Part shown: positions 7,818 to 17,672 of the stretch, piece by piece
Numbering within the stretch: position 1 is the first letter of the stretch
Layout of the letters: each line of letters begins with the position of its first letter
Origin: Flavobacterium sp. LC2016-23
GTDB lineage: Bacteria > Bacteroidota > Bacteroidia > Flavobacteriales > Flavobacteriaceae
Length of the DNA: 64,000 bases
Reading direction: 5' to 3'
Assembly: GCF_009674775.1 (NCBI RefSeq)
Contig: NZ_WKKE01000008.1
Span: 124,001 to 188,000 of the forward strand
Program-made: the position numbers and the translations under genes
Notes under the pieces: model-generated
Database searches by the model: none
The model's input: only the letters and a program-made list of their open reading frames with translations
Told to the model about the DNA's origin: nothing

Positions 7818-9116
7818 CTATTGAACTCTATAATCAAAAAACCGAATTGGTTTTCGACTCATTGGATTAAAAACCAAAGGATTTAATGTTTCTTTTGAAG
7901 CGAATTCTATCTTTGGCGTTACTCGTAATTTGGCTCTGAAGTGATCTTTGATTTCCTGTAAAAATTCAGGGCTTTGATTTTTCACGGCAATTTTTATAAC
8001 AATTTCATCCGTTCCTAAGTCATTGGTTGAAATTTCAATAATATGATTTTCAATATTGTCGAAATCACTTAAAACATCGTTCATGGCAGGCGGATAAAGC
8101 GTCGTGCCTTTGTATTTAATCATTTGCTTTTTGCGCCCGACAACCGGACCAACACGCAGCGTATTTCTTCCGCAGGCACAAGGGCTGTTATGTAATTGCA
8201 CAATATCACCGGTTTTAAAACGCAGTAAAGGCATGGCTTCAATACCTAAAGTAGTAAAAGTCAATTCACCAATTTCTCCCTCTTTTACAGGAACATTATT
8301 TTCATCCAGCACTTCAACAATAATCAATTCCGGATGATGATGACCGCCAACGCCATGTTCGCACTCGGTAAAAGCGGTACTCATTTCTGTAGAAGCATAG
8401 GTCGAAAACAACTTAATATTCCATTTTTCAATGATTTTATTAGATAAAATATTCATCGAAAAATCCTGATTTCTCAACGATTCCCCAATGCAGATGGCCC
8501 CTTTTATACTTGAATTATTATAGTCAATTCCATGTGCTTCGGCATATTCGATTAACTTCAGTAAAAAGGAAGGAACCGTAATTAAATAGGAAGGTTTGTA
8601 TTTCAAAATTGAGTCCCATTGCAATTCCGGAATTCCGGCCCCAACGCGGATCACACCCACTTTTAATTTTCGCAGACCTAAAAAATAAGCCAGTCCCGCC
8701 ATAAATTTTCGGTCAATTGTGGTCATTAACTGCACCACATCACCTTCTTCGATTCCGGCGCAGGCAAACGAAATAGCTTCATTATAAGCCAGTCGGTCTA
8801 AGTCTGCATCGGTTAAACCGAAAGTAACAGGATCTCCCAAAGTCCCTGAAGTAGAGGCATAATCAATAATTTTATGCTGCGGAACGCATAAAAAATCATC
8901 ATTGTACTGTTGTAAGTCTTCTTTTGTTGTGACAGGTAAATGCTGTAAATCTTCCAAAGTTTTTATTTTTGAAATATCAATATTCTGTCCTGCGAAAAGT
9001 CTTTTGTAAAAAGGGGAATTCTGACTGATATAGGCCAAAAGTTCTGCTAATTTCTGCTCCTGAAAATTTTTAATCTGTTCTAAAGAATCCTTCTCTATTG
9101 CTGGAATCATTTTCAT
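7818..9116 (-). CDS. PaaK-like AMP-dependent aryl acid ligase
   Basis: This 432-residue protein belongs to the phenylacetate-CoA ligase branch of adenylating enzymes. It shows the phosphate-binding loop YASTSGTLGDPVTFG, the A5-like YASTEMSTAF, the CACGR motif and the hinge GRKKQMIKYKGTTLYP. In aryl polyene and flexirubin clusters this enzyme type activates the aromatic starter acid; here that is most likely the p-coumarate from the lyase at 42 kb, loaded onto an ACP or CoA. It is the last gene of the minus-strand pigment operon and overlaps the previous gene by four bases (ATGA). Substrate and acceptor are inferred from context. Confidence 0.85.
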   Translation of the reverse strand: MKMIPAIEKDSLEQIKNFQEQKLAELLAYISQNSPFYKRLFAGQNIDISKIKTLEDLQHLPVTTKEDLQQYNDDFLCVPQHKIIDYASTSGTLGDPVTFGLTDADLDRLAYNEAISFACAGIEEGDVVQLMTTIDRKFMAGLAYFLGLRKLKVGVIRVGAGIPELQWDSILKYKPSYLITVPSFLLKLIEYAEAHGIDYNNSSIKGAICIGESLRNQDFSMNILSNKIIEKWNIKLFSTYASTEMSTAFTECEHGVGGHHHPELIIVEVLDENNVPVKEGEIGELTFTTLGIEAMPLLRFKTGDIVQLHNSPCACGRNTLRVGPVVGRKKQMIKYKGTTLYPPAMNDVLSDFDNIENHIIEISTNDLGTDEIVIKIAVKNQSPEFLQEIKDHFRAKLRVTPKIEFASKETLNPLVFNPMSRKPIRFFDYRVQ

Positions 9117-10774
9117 TTTCTTTTGATTTTTTTTAAATATTTTTCAATTGCTTCTTTATCAGGAACAGTTGTGATTTCTTTGGTTAGTGCTTTTTCAAAA
9201 TTATGCTGAGCCAGCTGAAAGTATTTCTTTTGGTAAAAATACAATCCTGCTTTATAATATACAACCCAATAATCAGGGTTTAAAGATTGGTAGTTTCGGA
9301 TAAAATCAAAGGAGACTTCTGTTTTATTTCTCAGGTAAGAATCTATTTTATGATCTTCAATTCTGAATTTCTGATAGTTTTTAAAAGCGGCGGTTTTCAA
9401 AAAAGGATCTTTGGCAATGTTCCGGTTTTCTTCTTCAAATGAAAGAATAGTTCCGCCTTTTCTTTCGTTAAAAACGGAGTCCAGATTGTAACAGACAAAT
9501 TCGCCCATCTGATACGGATTTGCAGAAACCCAGACCATTTTTTCTTTGGGTTTAAATATAATTCCGTGATGCGCCATCAGTTGATTTAGTGCTTTTTCAT
9601 TGCCGTAACCCAAAGCCATATTTTGTAAACCCTCTTTATTTCTCAGAATTTGTGATGCTATTTCGGGATTAATTTTTGGGCTTTCCGCAAAAAGTTCCTG
9701 CATTCTGTCAAAGCGATATTTCGAATGACTATTTGCAATTTGCAATTGGTTTCTTTCGTCATTTTTAAAAGCATCACTCTGAAAATGGTTCGAACAAATT
9801 AACTGATTGGTGTTGGGAACATCATACACATCCATTTTTTTTGGTGATACTTCAATCAAAACCGCTTTATTGTCCTGGGCACTCCCTATCATTATAGATT
9901 CTGAAACAAATACTTTTCTTTTTTTTGCAATCGCAATCGCTTCATCAATATTTTGGGCATGCTGTAAAATCTCCCTTGTCAGGATAGAGATTGGTGTTTT
10001 GGCTGTCATTGGAATTTTGGATTTCCCGGCATTTATGGTCACGGTAAGGCCTTCTTTATTCATTCCGGAAACAGCACCGATCATACCTGCCCAGGTTACC
10101 ATCATAAAAGGATGGCCTTCTTTCGGATTTATGAAAGCCACGATTTTATTTTCCGCGAAAGCATCATTCACATAAAAATCAAAATTACGGCCCAGAATTA
10201 AATTCCCATCTTCCGATTTTTCACCCCAGGCAGCAAATGAGGAGCAGCCTACCAAAGCCAGATCCTGTAAAGCATGACCAATATCGTGTGCGGCATGCAA
10301 ATATAAGTTGCGCTGGTATTGTGGGGCTAAATTGTCGAAATCATGTGATGCATATTGCGAAACGCCATAAATCTCTGTTTGATATTCATCGGGCACATTC
10401 TGATATAATTTTCTGTTGTACCATTTTAGGAAATTGCGAAGCAGCCTTTGCTGGAATTTCGAAGGTACAAAATCTTCAATTCGGGAGAAAAAAATCTGTT
10501 CCTGCTTTTTTAAAAGCGAATCGGAAAGAGCCCCGGTTACAAGACCAATTTCGAGCGGATTCCCTTCAACATATAATTCCCAAAGACCTTGTTTGTTTTT
10601 TAAAAGTGAATTTTTACCGGAAAGAAAAATGCTGTCGGACAGTTTAGTAACAATTGGGTTTGCCGCTTCGTAATGCGCAATATCGGGCAAATGTGTTTTT
10701 GATTTCGAGATACCACAGGAAACGAATACTCCTAATAAACCAATAAAGAAAAGTAGATGGATCCGGGTCTTCAT
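9113..10774 (-). CDS. C45-type acyltransferase/hydrolase lipoprotein
   Basis: This 553-residue protein has a lipobox (FVSC, Cys20), so it should be exported and lipid-anchored. The region from LVGCSSFAAWGEKSEDG resembles the C45 family (acyl-coenzyme A:6-aminopenicillanate acyltransferase type), in which Cys177 would become the N-terminal nucleophile after self-cleavage. Supporting motifs are NLILGRNFDF, VTWAGMIGAVSGMNKEGL and TREILQHAQN. The last 80 residues look helical and TPR-like. Family members make or break amide and ester bonds. In this operon an acyl transfer to the resorcinol is conceivable; hydrolysis is the alternative. Confidence 0.75.
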   Translation of the reverse strand: MKTRIHLLFFIGLLGVFVSCGISKSKTHLPDIAHYEAANPIVTKLSDSIFLSGKNSLLKNKQGLWELYVEGNPLEIGLVTGALSDSLLKKQEQIFFSRIEDFVPSKFQQRLLRNFLKWYNRKLYQNVPDEYQTEIYGVSQYASHDFDNLAPQYQRNLYLHAAHDIGHALQDLALVGCSSFAAWGEKSEDGNLILGRNFDFYVNDAFAENKIVAFINPKEGHPFMMVTWAGMIGAVSGMNKEGLTVTINAGKSKIPMTAKTPISILTREILQHAQNIDEAIAIAKKRKVFVSESIMIGSAQDNKAVLIEVSPKKMDVYDVPNTNQLICSNHFQSDAFKNDERNQLQIANSHSKYRFDRMQELFAESPKINPEIASQILRNKEGLQNMALGYGNEKALNQLMAHHGIIFKPKEKMVWVSANPYQMGEFVCYNLDSVFNERKGGTILSFEEENRNIAKDPFLKTAAFKNYQKFRIEDHKIDSYLRNKTEVSFDFIRNYQSLNPDYWVVYYKAGLYFYQKKYFQLAQHNFEKALTKEITTVPDKEAIEKYLKKIKRK

Positions 10775-10782
10775 GGTGCTAA

Positions 10783-12300
10783 TTATTCAGATGCCTGATT
10801 GATTTTGTTGACAAGATATTCTTTTCCAATAATTTCGGAGCAGGTTACCACAGCTCCGATGGTTACGCCCAAAACGCCATGCATATTGATACTCTGTCCG
10901 GTAAGGTAAAGGTTATCTAATTTGGTTTTGGAGGCAATCAGGGTTTTCATCGGATTGTTGGAATCTTTTACATAGCCATACATATTACCTTTGTCGCCAC
11001 CAATATAATCTCTGTAAGAAAGCGGTGTTGAAGTATGTATTGATCGGATACAATTTCTGATTCCCGGGAATTTTATTTCAATTTCATCTAAAAACTTAGC
11101 TGCTTTTCGGGACTTAAATTCCTCGTAACTTTCTCCCCTGTCGTTTTTTTCAGCCGCCGTATTGTAAGTTTCACTCCACGTCAGAACATCGTCGAACTTC
11201 ATGTAGGTAATAAAAGTCATTCCTTCTGCCCATTCTTCCTCTTTTTTAGAAGCATTCATCGACGCCATATAGGCTTTTGGCCAGGTCTCTTCATCATATT
11301 CATGAGAGGTCCAGACTTCCGTACTCTTTTTAAAATGATAATAATTATGGTTGATGTATCTGAAGGTTTTAGGTTTGAAAACAATATAAAGGCTAAAAGC
11401 AGAAATTACGCCTTCCAGACTCTGGATCCGGCTATAGAATGATTTCCTGAAATTTTCTTCGCCAACCATTCTTAAGGTCGTTTTCGGTTCGATATTCGAA
11501 ATAAAGTAAGTGCCGGAAACCTCGGTTCCGTCTTTCATTTTTACAGCAGTTACTTTGTTGTTTTCAGATGGAAAGTGCGTTACTTCTTTACGTTTGTAAA
11601 ATTCCCCTCCGTGTTTTTTGAGTTGTTTCAGGAGTTGCTTGGTAATCTGACTTCCACCATTGATACAACGCCATGAACTCTGAATATAGGAGTTGACAGA
11701 AAGCGCATGAACATAAAAAGGAGATTTGTCTGCAATTCCGGCATACAAAAAATTGGAGCCGCCAAGAACCGCCCTTAGTTTTTTGTTTTCTGTAAATTCG
11801 TCAATAGTGGCCTTGGCATTTAATTCTAAAATGGCATTGTCATATTTGCCTTCCCATTCTAAATTATACAGTGGAAACGAGTCGCAGATGGTTCTTATTT
11901 TCCGGCAGTACGCTTCAAGATTTGATTTTTCTTCAGGGAAATAATTTTGCAGTTGTTTGACAAAATTATCATACCCCTGTGCATGGGGATATTCGGTTTT
12001 ATCATCTTCAAAAGAGATGATATCGAACCCATTTTCATCTAATCTTTTTAAATTCAAATGATCGATTATTCCGAGATATTTGAAATATTTGTACAGGTTT
12101 TGTCCTTCATTCAATCCTCCGATGTAATGAATTCCGGTATCAAAAATGGTTTTGTCGCGTACAAAAGTCTGCAGGTTTCCGCCATATTGATTGTTTTTTT
12201 CAAGCACACAAACGCTATAGCCTTCTTTAGCCAGAATTATAGACGACACTAATCCGCCTAAACCGCTACCAACTATCACTACATCGTAATGTTCTTTCAT
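10783..12300 (-). CDS. Phytoene-desaturase-like FAD oxidoreductase (copy 1)
   Basis: This 505-residue protein has the N-terminal dinucleotide fold (DVVIVGSGLGGLVSSIILAKEGYSV) and the early substrate-domain motif GGNLQTF. Its C-terminal FAD contact (NLYLTGQSINMHGVLG) is typical of CrtI/CrtO and retinol saturase-like oxidoreductases. A second member lies at 34.3-36.0 kb. In this cluster they may oxidise or isomerise the polyene chain or modify the aromatic ring. Two such genes are, as I recall, usual in flexirubin loci, but the exact steps are not assigned. The start codon is one base after the preceding gene's stop. Confidence 0.85.
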   Translation of the reverse strand: MKEHYDVVIVGSGLGGLVSSIILAKEGYSVCVLEKNNQYGGNLQTFVRDKTIFDTGIHYIGGLNEGQNLYKYFKYLGIIDHLNLKRLDENGFDIISFEDDKTEYPHAQGYDNFVKQLQNYFPEEKSNLEAYCRKIRTICDSFPLYNLEWEGKYDNAILELNAKATIDEFTENKKLRAVLGGSNFLYAGIADKSPFYVHALSVNSYIQSSWRCINGGSQITKQLLKQLKKHGGEFYKRKEVTHFPSENNKVTAVKMKDGTEVSGTYFISNIEPKTTLRMVGEENFRKSFYSRIQSLEGVISAFSLYIVFKPKTFRYINHNYYHFKKSTEVWTSHEYDEETWPKAYMASMNASKKEEEWAEGMTFITYMKFDDVLTWSETYNTAAEKNDRGESYEEFKSRKAAKFLDEIEIKFPGIRNCIRSIHTSTPLSYRDYIGGDKGNMYGYVKDSNNPMKTLIASKTKLDNLYLTGQSINMHGVLGVTIGAVVTCSEIIGKEYLVNKINQASE

Positions 12301-12301
12301 T

Positions 12302-15300
12302 CTAGTTTTTCTTTAATATAATTAGAGCACCTTCATCCAAAACAGCATGAAAACCAAAGTTAGTGAAAGTGTCTTTTAAACGGGAACTATCAATTAAAAT
12401 TACCGTTGAAGTAAGGGCAATAATTTTGTCTGCTTCATTTTTATAATTTTCATCAGAAATTAAAACAGCATCATACTGATTTTCGAATGCGGTTGCTATA
12501 TTTTCCAGATAAGAAATCTTTCTTTTTGTAACGATATAATTGGTTTTGGCCACCGCTGATTTTTCTTCATCATAATGAAAAGAATCTATTTTTCGTTGTG
12601 GTTCCTGCAAAGCCAATAAAGCATCCAATTGCCCGTAATCACCCGACAAATGTAATATTCCGGCTTTCGCCGAAAGATGCCTGTTGAGTTGATGATACGT
12701 TTCAAAACGAGCTTTCAGATTGCTTTTGACACTGTTTATGATTTCAATTTCTTTATAATCATAACTGTGAAGAAGCATTTTCTTCCAATATTCAGGACCT
12801 TCTAATTCCTGACGGAGGAGACTAAACTGATCCCTGAAAAAAGCCCCTATTTGTTTCGTTCTTTCGGCATAATTTTTTCCAAAAGAAAGATTTTCGGGCG
12901 TAATTCTTTCTAAAATGGAAACCGTAAGATAACTGTGATGAATGACAAAATCGCCTTTCGGAATGGCCTCTGAAGCACCATGAATCAGTACGGGAAGAAT
13001 GTCTAAATTAAATGCTTCGGCCAGATAAAACGCACCTTTATGAAAACGCTTGATCTGGTTGCTTTCCGAACGCGTTCCTTCCGGGAAAATCATTAAGGAA
13101 TACCCTTCGTTTACTTTTTGGCGCAAATGTTCAACGCCGCCTTCAAGTCCTTCTGAAACCGGATAAAAACCTGCTTTTCTAACGGTGCCGCCAAAAATAG
13201 GAGAGTTGTATACCCAGTCATTGACTAAAAATATAATCTTCGGACTCAGCATTCCCATCGCCAGAATGTCGATAAAGGACGAATGGTTGGCGATAATAAT
13301 GGCCGGTTTTTCGAAATTTTCATTATACTGGTTAATGATCTTCTTGTGTAAAAACGGACTAGAATACAAGACCGATTTCATGAATTTTGAAATCGCATAT
13401 CGAAATGCTTTCATTTTTGGTTTTTCCCTAACCGGAAGAATCGGCATAATAGTCATGCTGAAAACAGACATTACAATGCCGCCAAGTCCATAATAGGCAA
13501 ATGATACTATTCCATGAAGCAAACTTCGCAATTCAAAAGGGGCATTCCCTTTTTTGGAACGGTTTGATATAAATAATTTGAATAGAATCGGATAGAAAAT
13601 AAATGTAATGATGAGCGCTGCAAAAACCCCGATTAATGAAACCGAAGAAATAGATCTTAACGCAGGATGCTGTGCAAAAATCATGGCACCAATTCCTAAA
13701 ATAGTGGTAATTACGGCCAGAATAATAGACGTTCTGTAAATTGCAATTTCGTTTTTTCCGTTGGTATATTCTTTCTGAAGGGCGCTTGTCATAAAAATAC
13801 TGAAATCGACACCGTGGCCAAAAATAAGCGTGCAGACAATCATGCTGAAAATATTCATCTGAATGCCAAAAATGCCCATAATTCCTGCCGTTACAATTCC
13901 CGTTAAAGCAATCGGAATACAGCTTACAATGACGAGTTCGATTCTTCTGAAAAAGAAAAACAAAATCAGGATGACAGCCACAAAAGAGTAATTGACAAGC
14001 GAATTAAAATCTGTTTTTAAAGTGCTGAAAAAAGTTTCATTCATCTGCTGACGGTCAATGGCAATCAGATTTTTTTTGGTTTCAGCCGATTTTACAAAAG
14101 CATCACGTTGTCCGGGTGCTACTTTTACTAATGTTGAAATCGTAAAAAAACCTTTTTTTTCAGTGACGAATTCATGCAATTGCAAAGCCCGGACTTTTAG
14201 ATATTCATTGGCTGAAATAGGTTTGAAATCTGCATCCAAATGATCAAAAAAGCTGGAATAAGTCGTGGGTTTGAAACCTAATTTCAGGCCTTCAGAAATC
14301 AGTTGGGATTTTAAAAGCTGTTTTTTATTCGAATCCCAAAAGGAATTCCACTGGTCAATTTTCTGCTGTTGTTCTTTTTGCGAAAGCATGATTCCGCCAA
14401 CGGAGCTGAAATTTAATATTTTGTGTTGTTGTTTTTCTTTAGACAAATCAGCAAAAAGGCGGCTGTTGTTCTGCAGCACTTCTTCCATCGTTTTTCCGTA
14501 CGAAGCCACATAAATTGTTTTGGACGTTAAGCTTGTACTCTCTTCAAGATCTTTTTCGGCAGCTTTTATTTCTTTCGGAACAAAATTCAGTTGTGACAAA
14601 TCATTGTTGAAGCCGACCTTATTATAGGTAAAACAACAAACAATCGTGATTAGCACACAAAACCCGATCAGGATTTTATTGTTATGGAAAGAAAAATGCG
14701 CCAGTTTATCGATCACGTTTTTCTTGTGGTCGAAATTATTTTCTTTTGGTTTGTATAAATGAGGCACAATCAAAAGGGAGAAAAAAGCAGAAGCCATAAC
14801 GATTACGGCTGCAAAAATCCCTAAGTCGTTTAGTGCATCCGATTTTACAAAAAGCAGGCATAAAAAGGCAACAGCGGTCGTAGAACTGCTCATGATCACC
14901 GGCATGGTAATGTCTTTGTACAACGTTTTTACATCGCTGTTGTGTTTGTAATGCGTCAGGATATGAATGGAATAATCAATCGTAATTCCCAATAAAATAG
15001 ACCCGATTCCGAGAGAAATAGCAGAGATTTGTTCTTTTACAAAGTATAAAAAAGCCACGGCAAACAAAGCACCAAAAACGGTTGGCAGAAAAATGATTAA
15101 CGGGATTAATACTTTTCTGTAGAATAAAATCAAAATCAGCATCAGCGTAAACATTGCGATGGATGTTGTTAAGATAATATCGCTTTTAATCTGATTCGCG
15201 TTGGCAACCGCAATCAGGGCGGAACCAAAATAACTGATGGACGTTTTGGTTTTGAATTTCTGATTCAGATTCTCCTGAATTGACTGAAGCTTAGCCGCAA

Positions 15301-15982
15301 AAAGACTATTTTTTTCCGTTTCGCTTGACGGAAGATTCGATGTAATAAAAAGCAATAATTTCTTTTTGTCTTTGGTCATTACAAAACCATTATCGAGCGT
15401 AAAATCATCACCAACATTGAGCTGTTGTAATTTTTTTAAAGCAATAAAAGAAATCCCCAGAGGATCCTGCAGGATAAAATCTTTGGTTACAAATCCCGAC
15501 GGCGAAATAATCGATTTGTAATTTCCCTGAACCGTTGCCGCAATACTGTCTTTTTGCAGTTTATCCTGAATAGCGGCATAATCTTTATTTTCGAGAAACA
15601 ACGGTAGGTTGCCGTAAACAAAATCAATCGTTTCCTGAATGTTTTCTTCGTCTATTTTTCCCTGAATTCCTGTTATATAAGGTTTGCACGATACAGCAAC
15701 ACTGTCTGAAAAAGCAGTGGCCATTTCTTTTAAATCTTCTTCCGTTCCGTTTTTATCCAGTTTGAAAATAACAGTAATCTTATCCGCAAAATTAAGCTGT
15801 TTCAGCACTTTTGCTGTTACATCAGATTTGTCGTTTGTTGGAATAAGTTTGGTAATGTCTTCTTCAAATTTTATCCGGGAAGCAAAAAAGCCAAATAAGA
15901 AAAGCATCGCCACTGCCAACAGAACCGACAGCGATTTTCTTCGATTTACAAATAAATGAATAGCGTAGAAATAATGATGCAT
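12302..15982 (-). CDS. MMPL/RND exporter fused to PlsC acyltransferase
   Basis: This 1226-residue fusion has three parts. Residues about 1-800 are an RND/MMPL exporter with two sets of membrane helices, and GxxxD motifs at about 336 (GITIDYS) and 722 (GHGVDFS). Residues about 870-1070 are a lysophospholipid-type acyltransferase with NHSSFID (about 896-902) and FPEGTRS (about 964-970). The last 140 residues resemble a Rossmann methyltransferase without a clear glycine-rich motif. MMPL proteins and acyltransferases are separate genes in proteobacterial aryl polyene clusters. A fused unit suggests pigment acylation tied to export across the inner membrane. Confidence 0.85.
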   Translation of the reverse strand: MHHYFYAIHLFVNRRKSLSVLLAVAMLFLFGFFASRIKFEEDITKLIPTNDKSDVTAKVLKQLNFADKITVIFKLDKNGTEEDLKEMATAFSDSVAVSCKPYITGIQGKIDEENIQETIDFVYGNLPLFLENKDYAAIQDKLQKDSIAATVQGNYKSIISPSGFVTKDFILQDPLGISFIALKKLQQLNVGDDFTLDNGFVMTKDKKKLLLFITSNLPSSETEKNSLFAAKLQSIQENLNQKFKTKTSISYFGSALIAVANANQIKSDIILTTSIAMFTLMLILILFYRKVLIPLIIFLPTVFGALFAVAFLYFVKEQISAISLGIGSILLGITIDYSIHILTHYKHNSDVKTLYKDITMPVIMSSSTTAVAFLCLLFVKSDALNDLGIFAAVIVMASAFFSLLIVPHLYKPKENNFDHKKNVIDKLAHFSFHNNKILIGFCVLITIVCCFTYNKVGFNNDLSQLNFVPKEIKAAEKDLEESTSLTSKTIYVASYGKTMEEVLQNNSRLFADLSKEKQQHKILNFSSVGGIMLSQKEQQQKIDQWNSFWDSNKKQLLKSQLISEGLKLGFKPTTYSSFFDHLDADFKPISANEYLKVRALQLHEFVTEKKGFFTISTLVKVAPGQRDAFVKSAETKKNLIAIDRQQMNETFFSTLKTDFNSLVNYSFVAVILILFFFFRRIELVIVSCIPIALTGIVTAGIMGIFGIQMNIFSMIVCTLIFGHGVDFSIFMTSALQKEYTNGKNEIAIYRTSIILAVITTILGIGAMIFAQHPALRSISSVSLIGVFAALIITFIFYPILFKLFISNRSKKGNAPFELRSLLHGIVSFAYYGLGGIVMSVFSMTIMPILPVREKPKMKAFRYAISKFMKSVLYSSPFLHKKIINQYNENFEKPAIIIANHSSFIDILAMGMLSPKIIFLVNDWVYNSPIFGGTVRKAGFYPVSEGLEGGVEHLRQKVNEGYSLMIFPEGTRSESNQIKRFHKGAFYLAEAFNLDILPVLIHGASEAIPKGDFVIHHSYLTVSILERITPENLSFGKNYAERTKQIGAFFRDQFSLLRQELEGPEYWKKMLLHSYDYKEIEIINSVKSNLKARFETYHQLNRHLSAKAGILHLSGDYGQLDALLALQEPQRKIDSFHYDEEKSAVAKTNYIVTKRKISYLENIATAFENQYDAVLISDENYKNEADKIIALTSTVILIDSSRLKDTFTNFGFHAVLDEGALIILKKN

Positions 15983-15984
15983 GT

Positions 15985-17166
15985 TTATTTTTTGTTTTTT
16001 CTGGAACTAAAAAAGGTTAAAAGCAAATAACTTAAAAGTCCTGCAATCAACGCAGAAACGGATGCTAAAATAAGACTTCCTACGATATATTGCGTTGCAT
16101 TTTTCTGAATATCGTCCAGTGTAAGTGAACTGTCTAACACCAAAGAAGTTTCACCCGATACAAAATAGCTTCCCATCTTGAGGGAACCGTAAATAATGAA
16201 GGGAATAAAAGGAGGAAAGCTTACATTGGATGACAAGTAAGCAATGACTTTATTGAGCCTGAATAAAGTAGCAAAAGATAAAAGCAATATCGTCTGGAAG
16301 CCCCAAAAAGGAGACATTCCAATAAAAATTCCCAATGCAATTGCAGCGGCTTTTTTGAAATCAGAATCACTGCTTTCTAAAATATCTTCGAGAAAAAATT
16401 TCTTAAAGCCTTTTTTTTTTGCTTTTCTGAAAAAATCCCTGGGTTTAATGTACAGCAGTGTATTGATTACCAAAACAGTATTCAGAATACTGATTCGCGT
16501 AAAATCCTTGAACGGACGAAAATGTGAAACCCTTTCTACAGGATCATATAAAATCTGAATCGGAATATTTTTTACCACAATTCCTTTCCAGGCGGAACGG
16601 ACAATAACCTCAATTTCAAATTCAAATTTATTGGTATAGTATTTTTTCGGGATCAGCTGCAACGGATACAACCGGAAACCCGATTGTGTGTCGTCAAGTC
16701 TAATTCCCGTTTCAAACCAAAACCAGAAATTCGAAAATTTATTACCAAAACTGCTTTTTTTAGGCACATTTTCCTGTGTCATGTTTCGGCTTCCGATCAA
16801 TAAAGAATTCGGCTGAGTTTGAATTTCAGTAATAAAACCCGGAATATCGGAGGCAAAATGCTGTCCGTCTGAATCGATTGTAATGGCATATTCAAAATTC
16901 ATTTGAATTGCTTTTTTGAAACCATTCCGCAACGCCATTCCTTTTCCGGAATTTTTGGCGTGATGAATTTGAGTCAACTGCGCGTATTGTTTTAAAATTT
17001 CGCTTGTTTCATCAGTCGAGCCATCATTGACTATAATGACATTTGATGTAAAATCTAAAATAGAATCCAGCACTTTTTTTAATGTTTTGTGATTATTGTA
17101 CGTCGGTACAATTACACAAAAATTAATGGTTGGAAGGAGTTCTTGTTGTGGTATTACAGGTTTCAT
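15985..17166 (-). CDS. Family 2 glycosyltransferase fused to DUF2062
   Basis: This is a 393-residue protein. Residues about 12-235 form a GT-A fold of the polyprenyl-phosphate mannosyltransferase type, with VPTYNNHKTLKKVLDS, VNDGSTDETSE and the DxD-like TIDSDGQH. Residues about 270-385 hold a DUF2062 membrane domain (ALGIFIGMSPFWGFQTILL). Glycosyltransferase-DUF2062 fusions are common in aryl polyene loci. Whether it glycosylates the pigment, or a lipid that anchors it, is not known. It lies two bases upstream of the MMPL fusion gene. Confidence 0.85.
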   Translation of the reverse strand: MKPVIPQQELLPTINFCVIVPTYNNHKTLKKVLDSILDFTSNVIIVNDGSTDETSEILKQYAQLTQIHHAKNSGKGMALRNGFKKAIQMNFEYAITIDSDGQHFASDIPGFITEIQTQPNSLLIGSRNMTQENVPKKSSFGNKFSNFWFWFETGIRLDDTQSGFRLYPLQLIPKKYYTNKFEFEIEVIVRSAWKGIVVKNIPIQILYDPVERVSHFRPFKDFTRISILNTVLVINTLLYIKPRDFFRKAKKKGFKKFFLEDILESSDSDFKKAAAIALGIFIGMSPFWGFQTILLLSFATLFRLNKVIAYLSSNVSFPPFIPFIIYGSLKMGSYFVSGETSLVLDSSLTLDDIQKNATQYIVGSLILASVSALIAGLLSYLLLTFFSSRKNKK

Positions 17167-17184
17167 TGCAGTTGGTTTCTTCGT

Positions 17185-17670
17185 CTACTGCACAAATTGC
17201 TTCTCTTTTTTAGAGAAACTTTTAGATTGCAGGACAAAGTCTTTTAGATATCCTTTTAAAGCAGCATTCTGCTCGCTATAATGTGCTGTGATGTATTTTA
17301 TGTCTTCCTTGATGTTTTTCCTGTAACCGGTAATTCCGGGTACATTTTCCTGAATACTCAGGCGGATCATTCTGATTTCGATATTGTTTGGTTCACTTGC
17401 AATAGTCGATTCCAATAATTTTGCACCTTCTTTAAAACGCTCCATTTTTTGGCTTAATTTCTTCTCGAATTTAGAATCCAGTAAAATCGAAGCTGCTTTG
17501 TAGGCGACTAATATTTTTTCATCAGAGGCAGAAATGTCCGAAAGTTTTGCTGCAAAATCTTTGGCAGAAGCCTCTGATTTCGGAGCAGTAGTATACATTT
17601 TACGAATGCTTGCCAAATCCGGGGTCCCCGTAAAATTTATCCATAGCAGTAATGACAGTAATAATTTCAT
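17185..17670 (-). CDS. Small secreted protein of flexirubin cluster
   Basis: This 161-residue protein has an N-terminal hydrophobic segment (MKLLLSLLLWINFTG) and is helical and lysine-rich afterwards. There are no recognisable catalytic motifs. The body (about 30-150) has the helix-pair periodicity of a small repeat or adaptor protein and probably sits in the periplasm. It starts two bases after the hotdog gene and is followed 18 bases later by the glycosyltransferase gene, so it is clearly part of the operon. I do not recognise a named family. Confidence 0.7.
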   Translation of the reverse strand: MKLLLSLLLWINFTGTPDLASIRKMYTTAPKSEASAKDFAAKLSDISASDEKILVAYKAASILLDSKFEKKLSQKMERFKEGAKLLESTIASEPNNIEIRMIRLSIQENVPGITGYRKNIKEDIKYITAHYSEQNAALKGYLKDFVLQSKSFSKKEKQFVQ

Positions 17671-17672
17671 AA

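Noticed and set aside
10237..10647. 136-residue plus-strand ORF
   Set aside because: Antisense shadow of the C45-like gene.
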